Shown: in pieces, positions 5,338 through 11,546 of the stretch
Layout: each line of letters begins with the position of its first letter
Numbering within the stretch: the first letter of the stretch is position 1
Source of the DNA: an uncultured Lachnospiraceae bacterium
Lineage (GTDB): Bacteria; Bacillota_A; Clostridia; Lachnospirales; Lachnospiraceae
Direction of reading: 5' to 3'
Length of the DNA: 11,546 bases
Assembly (NCBI GenBank): GCA_902783205.1
Contig: CACZQE010000107.1
Coordinates: 1 to 11,546, forward strand
The notes under the pieces: model-generated
What the model was told of the DNA's origin: nothing
Databases searched by the model: none
Seen by the model: the letters and a program-made list of their open reading frames with translations, nothing else
Position numbers and translations under genes: made by a program

Positions 5338-7260
5338 ATGATCATGTCCTGTCAGAAGGTCTCAAAGGCCTTCGGTGGAAAAGACGTATTAAAATGCATA
5401 GACTTTATTATAAATGAGGGTGAGAAAGCGGCCCTGATCGGCATCAACGGCGCAGGCAAATCTACGCTTTTTAAAGTAATAACCGGTGAGTATGAAGCGG
5501 ACAGCGGCCAGGTGATTTTTGCCAAAGGAACTTCCATCGGCTATCTTTCCCAGGTCATTGATGTGACCAGCAGGCGTACCCTTTATGAGGAAATGCTGGA
5601 CGCGATGAAGGAAATCATAGAAATGGAGGAAGGAATCCGGACGCTGGAAAAAGAAATCAGCCGCCATACAGGCAGTCAGCTTGACGATCTCATGGCCCGC
5701 TACAGCGCCCTGACAGAACGATTTGAAAAGGCGGAGGGCTATGCCTGGAGAAGTCAGATTACAGGCGTCCTCAAAGGGCTGGGATTCAGCGAATCCGATT
5801 TTGACAGTCCCATCCACACCCTCTCGGGCGGTCAGAAAACCAGAGCTGCCCTGGGCAGGATCCTGCTAAGGAAGCCGGACCTGATTCTTCTGGATGAGCC
5901 TACCAACCATCTGGACATGGAAAGCATCCGCTGGCTTGAAAATTTCCTTTCCGGATACCGGAGTGCTGTCCTGATCGTGTCCCATGACCGTTATTTTCTG
6001 GACAAAATCGTAACAAAGGTCATAGAGATCGAGCGGGGAGAAAGTATCGTCTTTCCCGGAAACTACACTGTATTTGCAGAGAAGAAGAAGGCTTTCCGGG
6101 ACGCTCAGATGAAACAGTATGTCAATCAGCAGGCGGCCATCCATCATCAGGAGGAAGTCATTACAAAGCTCCGGTCTTTCAACCGGGAAAAGTCAATCCG
6201 GCGGGCTGAAAGCCGGGAAAAGATGCTGGAGAAGCTGGAGATGGTGGAGAAGCCGGTGGAGCTTAACAGCAAGATGCGGATCACACTCACACCCGAGATC
6301 AGCAGCGGTAACGATGTACTCACCATAGAAGGACTCAGCAAATCCTTCGGCAGCAAGCATCTCTTCAGCAATCTCAACCTTAAGATTTTTGCAGGAGAGA
6401 AAATCGGACTGCTTGGCGCCAACGGTACAGGCAAGACTACTCTTCTGAAGCTGATCAACCGGCACCTCCGCCCTGACAGCGGCAGAATCCGCTACGGATC
6501 CCGTCTGGTCATCGGTTACTATGATCAGGAGCAGCATGTCTTAAATGATGAGAATACTATCTTTGATGAGATCTCCGACGCCTATCCGAAGCTGACACAG
6601 ACCCGGATTCGGAACGTACTGGCTGCCTTTCTCTTTACCGGGGATGATGTATTCCAGAAGATCGGTACCCTGTCGGGCGGTGAGAAAGGCCGGGTTTCCC
6701 TTGCAAAGCTCATGCTTTCCAACGCCAATTTCATCATCCTGGACGAGCCCACCAACCATCTGGATATCCCCTCCCGGGAAATTCTGGAGGATGCCATCAA
6801 CAACTATGAGGGAACCGTACTCTATGTCTCCCATGACCGTTATTTTATCAACAGGACTGCCACAAGGATCCTGGATCTGGCACCTGAAGGTATTGTCAAT
6901 TATAAGGGTAATTATAATTATTATCTGGAACAGAAAGCTGCCGGAAATATAGAAGCTGACAGCGACAGTGTTGTGGCTGTGGCCCCGGAAGAAAAAAGCA
7001 GCAGCGGGTCTTCAAAGGAAGACTGGCAAAATGCCCGCCGTCAGGCAGCCAGAAAAAGAAAACTGGAAAATGATCTGAAGAAAACAGAAAAAGAAATTGC
7101 CCGCCTGGAAGATGACAATGATGAAATTCAGAGAAAGCTGCAGGATCCCGAGGTCTGTTCAGACCCCGAACAGGTCCTCTCTCTTTCAACCCTCTATGAA
7201 AAGAATGAAGAAGAACTGTTGAAATACTATGAAAAATGGGAATCCCTCTCAGAGTCCTGA
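5338..7260 (+). CDS. ABC-F family ATPase, YdiF/Uup-like with C-terminal coiled coil
   Basis: This 640-residue soluble protein has two fused ATP-binding cassettes and no membrane helices, as in ABC-F translation factors that act at the ribosomal E site. Cassette 1 has Walker A GINGAGKST (35-43), signature LSGGQ (162-166), Walker B LILLDEPT (182-189) and the H-loop SHD (215-217). Cassette 2 has GANGTGKTT (360-368), LSGGE (445-449), FIILDEPT (465-472) and SHD (498-500). The charged interdomain linker (about 222-325), which contacts P-site tRNA in the family, contains REKSIRRAESREKMLEKLE. A low-complexity segment (about 541-558) leads to a C-terminal coiled coil (560-640). Both catalytic glutamates (E187, E470) are present. 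The start at 5338 has AGGAGG five bases upstream; an ATG at 5344 is also possible. Resistance cannot be inferred. Its stop codon lies in the following terminator. Confidence 0.93.
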   Translation: MIMSCQKVSKAFGGKDVLKCIDFIINEGEKAALIGINGAGKSTLFKVITGEYEADSGQVIFAKGTSIGYLSQVIDVTSRRTLYEEMLDAMKEIIEMEEGIRTLEKEISRHTGSQLDDLMARYSALTERFEKAEGYAWRSQITGVLKGLGFSESDFDSPIHTLSGGQKTRAALGRILLRKPDLILLDEPTNHLDMESIRWLENFLSGYRSAVLIVSHDRYFLDKIVTKVIEIERGESIVFPGNYTVFAEKKKAFRDAQMKQYVNQQAAIHHQEEVITKLRSFNREKSIRRAESREKMLEKLEMVEKPVELNSKMRITLTPEISSGNDVLTIEGLSKSFGSKHLFSNLNLKIFAGEKIGLLGANGTGKTTLLKLINRHLRPDSGRIRYGSRLVIGYYDQEQHVLNDENTIFDEISDAYPKLTQTRIRNVLAAFLFTGDDVFQKIGTLSGGEKGRVSLAKLMLSNANFIILDEPTNHLDIPSREILEDAINNYEGTVLYVSHDRYFINRTATRILDLAPEGIVNYKGNYNYYLEQKAAGNIEADSDSVVAVAPEEKSSSGSSKEDWQNARRQAARKRKLENDLKKTEKEIARLEDDNDEIQRKLQDPEVCSDPEQVLSLSTLYEKNEEELLKYYEKWESLSES

Positions 7261-7274
7261 GAGGGATTCTTTTT
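7240..7274 (+). terminator. Strong intrinsic terminator, probably bidirectional
   Basis: A 13-bp perfect stem (7240-7252 with 7257-7269) closes a four-base loop and is followed by five T residues (7270-7274). The last codons and the TGA stop (7258-7260) of the ABC-F gene lie inside the stem. On the opposite strand the stem is followed within a few bases by TTTTT (complement of 7232-7236), so it can also end the plsY-side operon, whose last stop codon is about 40 bases away. Confidence 0.88.
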
Positions 7275-7309
7275 GTATCTTATTAATCCTGTCACTTAAA
7301 AACCGTCTG

Positions 7310-7969
7310 TCACTGTTCTTCCTGTCCGGAATCTTCCGGTTCTTTATTGACCGAAACTTTCTGTCCGATCTTACTCTCCGTCCCGGCCAGCAGTCTTGAA
7401 ATATTTGACCGGTGACGGTAAATGCTGAAAATGGGGAACAGGGCTACCATGAGTACGAGCTGCCAGTGGGGATGGAGAATTGCCATCTCTATGACAAGGC
7501 ACACGGAATAAAGCATGGAGCCGAGGGAAACATACCTTGTCAGGGCGACGACAACGATAAAGATTGCCAGACACATCAGGCCCATCCTCCAGTCAAAAGC
7601 CAGCATGATCGCACCTGTGGAGGCAGCTCCCTTTCCGCCTTTGAACTTGAGATTAAAAGGATAATTGTGACCGATTACCACGGCAAAACCGGTAACCAGC
7701 TGAATCAGTTCTCCGTGTACACCCGGAAGATGCGGCGAGAGAAAAAGCTTGACCAGCATGACGGGAATAAAGCCTTTAAGGGCGTCTCCCAGAAAAGTCA
7801 GCAGAGCATATTGCCATCCCAGAGTTCTCAGCACATTTGTGGAACCCGGATTGCCGCTCCCGTATTCTCTGATGTCCACACCTTTGAGAATCTTTCCTAC
7901 ATAGTATCCGCATTCGATACATCCAAGAAAGTACCCGATGACAATAACGAGAAGATAATACTTTAACAT
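7310..7969 (-). CDS. plsY: Glycerol-3-phosphate acyltransferase PlsY
   Basis: This 219-residue integral membrane enzyme transfers the acyl group from acyl phosphate to sn-glycerol 3-phosphate, making lysophosphatidic acid, the first acylation of phospholipid synthesis. Several hydrophobic spans are visible (about 3-25, 52-76, 86-102, 118-145, 150-182). Family motifs are DIREYGSGNPGSTNVLR (32-48), GDALKG (61-66) and GHNYPFNLKFKGGKG (100-114). The C-terminal RHRSNISRLLAGTESKIG (185-202) is also typical. The N-terminal glycine-serine-isoleucine-proline segment of the family reads GCIECGYYVGK here (16-26), and GATN is GSTN. The start codon directly abuts the der stop codon (TAAATG), with AGGAG six bases upstream inside the end of der. 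It is the last gene of the operon and ends at a shared convergent terminator. Confidence 0.95.
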   Translation of the reverse strand: MLKYYLLVIVIGYFLGCIECGYYVGKILKGVDIREYGSGNPGSTNVLRTLGWQYALLTFLGDALKGFIPVMLVKLFLSPHLPGVHGELIQLVTGFAVVIGHNYPFNLKFKGGKGAASTGAIMLAFDWRMGLMCLAIFIVVVALTRYVSLGSMLYSVCLVIEMAILHPHWQLVLMVALFPIFSIYRHRSNISRLLAGTESKIGQKVSVNKEPEDSGQEEQ

Positions 7970-9292
7970 TTATTTCTCCTTTCTCTCCCGATAGATAAAC
8001 TTGATGGGAGTGCCGCGGAACCCGAAAGTATTCCGTATCTGGTTCTCTATATATCTGGTATAAGAAAAATGTGTTAATTCTATGTTATTTACAAACATAA
8101 CAAAGGTTGGCGGCTTGACAGATGCCTGTGTAATGTAATAAATACGCAGGCGCTTGCCCTTATCGGAGGGAGGCTGTTTCATGGCCTTGGCCTCCGTCAG
8201 GATCTCGTTGAGAACGCCTGTCTGGACACGGAGAGAACAATTGTCGATCACCGCGTCGATCACATCAAAGAGCTTAGGCAGCCTCTGTCCTGTTTTGGCC
8301 GACAGAAAGATCAGCTCCGCGTAAGGCATGTAGGAAAGTCTCTGCCAGATCTTGTTGGAAAATTCCTTCATGGTGGAATTATCCTTCTCGATCAGATCCC
8401 ATTTATTGACGGCGATGATCACGCCCTTACCCCTTTCATGGGCAATACCGGCAATCTTGGCGTCCTGTTCGGTCACTCCCTCTGCCGCGTCAATAACTAC
8501 GACCGCCACATCACATCGCTCGACAGCCGTAACTGTCCGTATGACACTGTAGCGCTCCAGTTCTTCCTTCACCTTGCTTTTTCGTCTCAGGCCGGCCGTA
8601 TCGATAAATACATACTCCCTGTCGCCACGTTTTACTGCCGTGTCAATAGCATCCCTGGTAGTTCCGGCTATGGGTGACACGATCACTCTCTCCTCGCCCA
8701 GGAGGCGATTGATGATCGAGGACTTTCCGGCATTGGGCCTGCCGATCACCGCGATCTTGGGACGGTCGTCCTCCTCCTCTTCCAGGTCGGCGGGATCAAA
8801 CTGAGCCACTACCTGATCCAGCATGTCTCCCAGACCCAGCTTCCCGGCAGCCGAAATGGGAATGGGATCACCCAGTCCCAGATTATAAAACTCATAGACA
8901 TCCGGCATGTACTTATCATATGAATCTACTTTATTTACCACAAGAAGTACCGGCCGGTTGGCTCTTCTGAGCATGTCGGCAACCTTTGAATCCGCATCTG
9001 TCAGTCCCTGACGGACATCTGTCAGGAAAAGAATCACATCCGCTGTCATGATGGCGGTTTCCGCCTGCTCACGCATCCTGGAAAGGATCAGATCTTTGGA
9101 CTCCGGCTCTATGCCGCCTGTATCCACCAGAGTAAACTGGTAATTAAGCCAGGTCACTTCCGCATATATTCTGTCTCTGGTTACCCCGGGCGTGTCCTCC
9201 ACGATGGAGATTCTGCTGCCTGCCAGGGCATTAAACAGGGTTGACTTTCCCACATTGGGCCTTCCAACCACTGCTACTACTGGTTTACTCAT
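7970..9292 (-). CDS. der: Ribosome biogenesis GTPase Der (EngA)
   Basis: This 440-residue essential GTPase assists maturation of the 50S ribosomal subunit. It has the diagnostic two consecutive G domains. Domain 1 shows GRPNVGKS (10-17), DTGG (57-60) and NKVD (120-123). Domain 2 shows GRPNAGKS (184-191), DTAG (231-234) and NKWD (296-299). They are joined by an acidic linker (about 167-177), and a KH-like RNA-binding domain follows (about 355-440) with the typical basic end [14 protein letters not shown]. Length is normal. The start has GGAGGA four bases upstream and overlaps the end of the DUF512 gene by eight bases. The stop codon is immediately followed by the plsY start, so the three genes are tightly co-translated. 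Confidence 0.98.
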   Translation of the reverse strand: MSKPVVAVVGRPNVGKSTLFNALAGSRISIVEDTPGVTRDRIYAEVTWLNYQFTLVDTGGIEPESKDLILSRMREQAETAIMTADVILFLTDVRQGLTDADSKVADMLRRANRPVLLVVNKVDSYDKYMPDVYEFYNLGLGDPIPISAAGKLGLGDMLDQVVAQFDPADLEEEEDDRPKIAVIGRPNAGKSSIINRLLGEERVIVSPIAGTTRDAIDTAVKRGDREYVFIDTAGLRRKSKVKEELERYSVIRTVTAVERCDVAVVVIDAAEGVTEQDAKIAGIAHERGKGVIIAVNKWDLIEKDNSTMKEFSNKIWQRLSYMPYAELIFLSAKTGQRLPKLFDVIDAVIDNCSLRVQTGVLNEILTEAKAMKQPPSDKGKRLRIYYITQASVKPPTFVMFVNNIELTHFSYTRYIENQIRNTFGFRGTPIKFIYRERKEK

Positions 9293-10625
9293 ATATTCCT
9301 CCGTTTATTCCGGCAAGCTTATAAACAAAGTCCTGTCCCTCTGATTTTATAATAGCTGCGTCAACTTGTAAAGCTTGTGATATGTCTTTAAGCCTCACAT
9401 CATCCAGAAGCACATCTTCTCCTGACCGGAGTACATTTGCCGGCAGGAAAAGCGTCTGTCCCAGCTCTTTTCCCTCAAGCTGTCTGATGATATCCCGGCC
9501 TGTCAGGAGACCGGAGACTGTTATGCGCTCTCCGAAAAATTCATTCCTGATACAGTGCACATGAATCTTAAGTCCCGGGAAACGTTCTTCCAGGTCAGCC
9601 GCCAGCCTTCTGATCGTCGGGTAAGCCAGTACGGCCGTGGCAACAGTCACTGTGCGCAGCGAAAAAGCCGTCCCTTCCGGAAGTTCCAGAAGAGCCTCTT
9701 CCACTTCGTTCAGGAAGAGCCGCATCATACCTACCCCGTTTTCCAGCTGTCCGTATCCTTCGTAGGACTCTTCCGGCGGGAACGGCTTCCCTGCCATAAT
9801 ATACCACTCATCACTGGCATGGACAAAGAAGGATCCCTTTGTTTTCCGGAAATGATCCTGCCAGCCGTGAATGCAGGCCAGCACCTTGCAAGCCTGCTCC
9901 GCGTCAAAAGGCTTTAAGGGTGTCAGATGGTCCCTGAATCTTGTAAGTCCCACCGGCACCACCGACAGACTTTTGAGCCAGGGAAGAAATTCTCCCAGGT
10001 CGCGGATGGTCCGGGACAGTTCCTCTCCGTCATTTATGCCACGGCAGAGGACGATCTGGGCATTCATCTCGATGCGGGCCTCATAAAACTGCCGGATCCT
10101 CTTAAGAATATTCCCCGCAAAGCGGTTGTTGAGCATACGGCAGCGGAGATCCGGATTAGTGGTATGTACGGAAATATTGATTGGCGACAGCCTGTATCTG
10201 ATCAGCCTTTCCACATCACTGTCCGACATATTTGTCAGGGTGATATAGTTTCCCTGCAGGAAAGAAAGCCTGGAATCATCATCTTTGAAATACAGAGTTT
10301 CCCGCATTCCCGGAGGCATCTGGTCAATAAAGCAGAAAATGCATTTATTGCTGCAGGAATGATACTGGTCCATCAGAGAACTTTCAAATGTCAGTCCCAG
10401 ATCCTCATCTTCTTCCTTCTCTATTTCCAGCATACAGCTCTGGCCGTCCTTTGTGCAGATCTCTACTTCCAGATATTCTTCTTCTATATAGTATTGATAG
10501 TCAAACAGGTCCTCGATCTGATGACCGTTAACGGACACCACCATATCACCCGGTTCAAGACCCAGTTCCATGGCGATGCTGTCAGGGGCAACATCGGTGA
10601 TCCTGTGCATATTGGTCTTTTTCAT
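9285..10625 (-). CDS. DUF512 family radical-SAM-like Fe-S protein with N-terminal PDZ domain
   Basis: The 446-residue product starts with a PDZ-like domain (about 6-60), including [23 protein letters not shown] radical-SAM-type cluster motif follows, CSNKCIFC (C91, C95, C98; C-x3-C-x2-C), within [20 protein letters not shown]. The rest is the DUF512 region with conserved blocks [18 protein letters not shown] and LVVPVGLT-like [11 protein letters not shown]. The family is widespread in Clostridia and is known from a cyanobacterial Fe-S oxidoreductase model, but I know of no established reaction. It sits between pgeF and der, an arrangement recurrent in Clostridia. I chose the ATG at 10625 because GGAG is six bases upstream. 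A GTG at 10640, overlapping the pgeF stop as GTGA, is possible but lacks a Shine-Dalgarno sequence. Confidence 0.88.
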   Translation of the reverse strand: MKKTNMHRITDVAPDSIAMELGLEPGDMVVSVNGHQIEDLFDYQYYIEEEYLEVEICTKDGQSCMLEIEKEEDEDLGLTFESSLMDQYHSCSNKCIFCFIDQMPPGMRETLYFKDDDSRLSFLQGNYITLTNMSDSDVERLIRYRLSPINISVHTTNPDLRCRMLNNRFAGNILKRIRQFYEARIEMNAQIVLCRGINDGEELSRTIRDLGEFLPWLKSLSVVPVGLTRFRDHLTPLKPFDAEQACKVLACIHGWQDHFRKTKGSFFVHASDEWYIMAGKPFPPEESYEGYGQLENGVGMMRLFLNEVEEALLELPEGTAFSLRTVTVATAVLAYPTIRRLAADLEERFPGLKIHVHCIRNEFFGERITVSGLLTGRDIIRQLEGKELGQTLFLPANVLRSGEDVLLDDVRLKDISQALQVDAAIIKSEGQDFVYKLAGINGGIYE

Positions 10626-10636
10626 CGGATTCTCCG

Positions 10637-11473
10637 TCACAGCATGACAAAACAGCCCATATTTCCCCGCTTTCCATGGCTGGCACGGTGGGAGAAAAGC
10701 AGATCTTTGTTACAGGATGTACACAGGTCGGTAATGTCAAGATTCTCCCTGCGGATTCCTGCTCCAAGCAGGATGATCTCATTGGCCTTCCACAAATCCA
10801 GCCGGTATTTCCCGGGAATTCCGGGCTTTAAGATTTCCCCTGCTTCTTCCGGCGCAAATGTTTCTTCAAACACCTCTGCCACTTCTCTGCCGACTTCATA
10901 ACAGTCCGCGCAGATGGAAGGGCCGATCACCGCAATAACATCTTCAGGATTGCTGCCGTAACGGTCCTCCATAAAAGTCACAAACTTTGCTCCGATACGC
11001 GCCGCTGTTCCGCGCCAGCCCGAATGAGCCATGCCGGTCACACCCTTTATGGGATCGTAAAAAATCAGAGGCACACAATCTGCATATCCTGTTAACAGCG
11101 GAACACCTGGTTCATCCGTGATCAGAGCATCAATGTTCTCCTCCGTGGGACGCAGGAACCCGTCTCCTTTGTCTTTGATTCCTGCCACGCGGATTCTGGT
11201 ATCGTGAACCTGAGAAGACATCACCAGGTCTTCCGGATCAAAACCGATGGCCCGGCCTATGCGGCGGAAGTTCTCTCTTACACAGGCTTCATCATCTCCC
11301 CGCTTAAAAGAAAGGTTCATGGAAGAAAAATATCCTTTGCTGACCCCGCCGATCCGGGTGGAAAAGCCATGGGTCAGCCCGGCAGCATCCAGTTTGGGGA
11401 AGGTCAGGTAGACCACTCCCTCCTTCTCATGAAATACAGTTGAATGATTGTCATTTGCATAAATTACTTCCAT
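10637..11473 (-). CDS. pgeF: Peptidoglycan editing factor PgeF (YlmD/YfiH, multicopper polyphenol oxidase fold)
   Basis: This 278-residue cytosolic protein belongs to the family formerly called laccase-domain proteins. In Escherichia coli the homologue removes wrongly incorporated L-Ser muropeptide precursors during peptidoglycan synthesis; purine-nucleoside activities have also been reported for relatives. The three metal-binding residues are visible in their conserved settings: SSQVHD (H90), GYADCVPL (C133) and AHSGWRGT (H150). The family end motif appears as CTSCNKDLLFSHRASHGKRG (251-270). Length is normal. The start has AGGG six bases upstream. No promoter is obvious in the 23 bases before the ribosome binding site, so transcription probably comes from a gene beyond the window edge. 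The stop codon is 11 bases before the preferred DUF512 start. Confidence 0.95.
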   Translation of the reverse strand: MEVIYANDNHSTVFHEKEGVVYLTFPKLDAAGLTHGFSTRIGGVSKGYFSSMNLSFKRGDDEACVRENFRRIGRAIGFDPEDLVMSSQVHDTRIRVAGIKDKGDGFLRPTEENIDALITDEPGVPLLTGYADCVPLIFYDPIKGVTGMAHSGWRGTAARIGAKFVTFMEDRYGSNPEDVIAVIGPSICADCYEVGREVAEVFEETFAPEEAGEILKPGIPGKYRLDLWKANEIILLGAGIRRENLDITDLCTSCNKDLLFSHRASHGKRGNMGCFVML

Positions 11474-11496
11474 ATCAATCCCTGCTTCTGCAAATT

Positions 11497-11546
11497 CTAT
11501 AATAGTTCCTGATATTCAAAAGCATTCCTGATCCACCGGCACTTCA
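11497..11546 (-). CDS. Possible 3' end of an upstream minus-strand gene (partial)
   Basis: One minus-strand frame is open from the window edge to a TAG at 11499-11497 and encodes KCRWIRNAFEYQELL, which reads like a natural C-terminus. A second frame also ends nearby (TGA at about 11518), so the choice of frame is uncertain. If real, the gene ends 23 bases before pgeF and would be the preceding gene of the same operon. The fragment is too short for identification. Confidence 0.35.
   Translation of the reverse strand, partial: KCRWIRNAFEYQELL

Noticed and set aside
5338..7260. Interpreting the ABC-F gene as an antibiotic-resistance determinant or an exporter ATPase
   Set aside because: There are no membrane domains, no resistance-type leader, and a C-terminal coiled coil typical of housekeeping YdiF/Uup-like members. 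The sequence alone does not support resistance.
10626..10640. GTG start of the DUF512 gene overlapping the pgeF stop as GTGA
   Set aside because: It lacks a Shine-Dalgarno sequence, while the ATG at 10625 has GGAG at six bases. It remains possible through translational coupling, so this is a preference, not a proof.
9927..10901. A 324-codon open frame on the plus strand, antisense to the DUF512 gene and pgeF
   Set aside because: It crosses the boundary of two strongly supported genes, has no convincing start context and shows no family motif.
1..11546. Mobile elements, CRISPR arrays, tRNA or rRNA genes, phage genes or defence systems
   Set aside because: I saw no transposase, integrase, regularly spaced repeats, terminal inverted repeats, RNA gene or abrupt change in composition anywhere in the window.

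Overview
The window looks like ordinary core chromosome from a Gram-positive anaerobe of the class Clostridia, most likely Lachnospiraceae or a close relative. The basis is a redox-sensing Rex repressor, a clostridial gene neighbourhood of pgeF, a DUF512 radical-SAM gene, der and plsY, strong AGGAGG-type ribosome binding sites, sigma-A promoters, and base composition near 50% G+C by eye. I see no mobile element, phage gene, CRISPR array, rRNA or tRNA, and no stretch with composition clearly unlike its neighbours.

Layout, left to right. Positions 1-134 hold a terminator-like hairpin downstream of the first gene. On the minus strand follow an amino-acid-type ABC substrate-binding lipoprotein (135-959) and a YebC/TACO1-family protein (1056-1790). 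Next is a coupled pair: a bifunctional NAD(P)HX repair enzyme (2824-4332) followed by a single-span membrane CBS/CorC protein (1877-2824), joined by a TAATG overlap. Then comes rex (4498-5157). A 180-base divergent intergenic region separates rex from a plus-strand ABC-F ATPase gene (5338-7260). That gene converges on a minus-strand operon transcribed pgeF, DUF512 radical SAM, der, plsY (11473 down to 7310). The last 50 bases probably carry the 3' end of one more minus-strand gene.

How the genes work together. The right-hand operon combines cell-envelope and translation housekeeping: peptidoglycan editing, ribosome assembly by Der, and the first acyl transfer of phospholipid synthesis. Its genes overlap, abut or lie only 11 bases apart, so they are probably co-transcribed. 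Rex senses the NADH/NAD+ ratio, and the next gene downstream repairs hydrated NAD(P)H, so the left half has a nicotinamide-cofactor theme. The ABC-F protein is probably a translation factor of the YdiF/Uup type with a C-terminal coiled coil, not a transporter.

The best regulatory signals lie between rex and the ABC-F gene. There is a fully consensus rex promoter with a near-perfect Rex operator over its start site. Facing it is a good ABC-F promoter whose spacer and -10 box are occupied by a perfect 18-base palindrome that does not match the Rex operator arrangement. I found no convincing undescribed multi-gene system. The items worth checking are regulatory sites, family variants and one conserved radical-SAM protein of unknown function.
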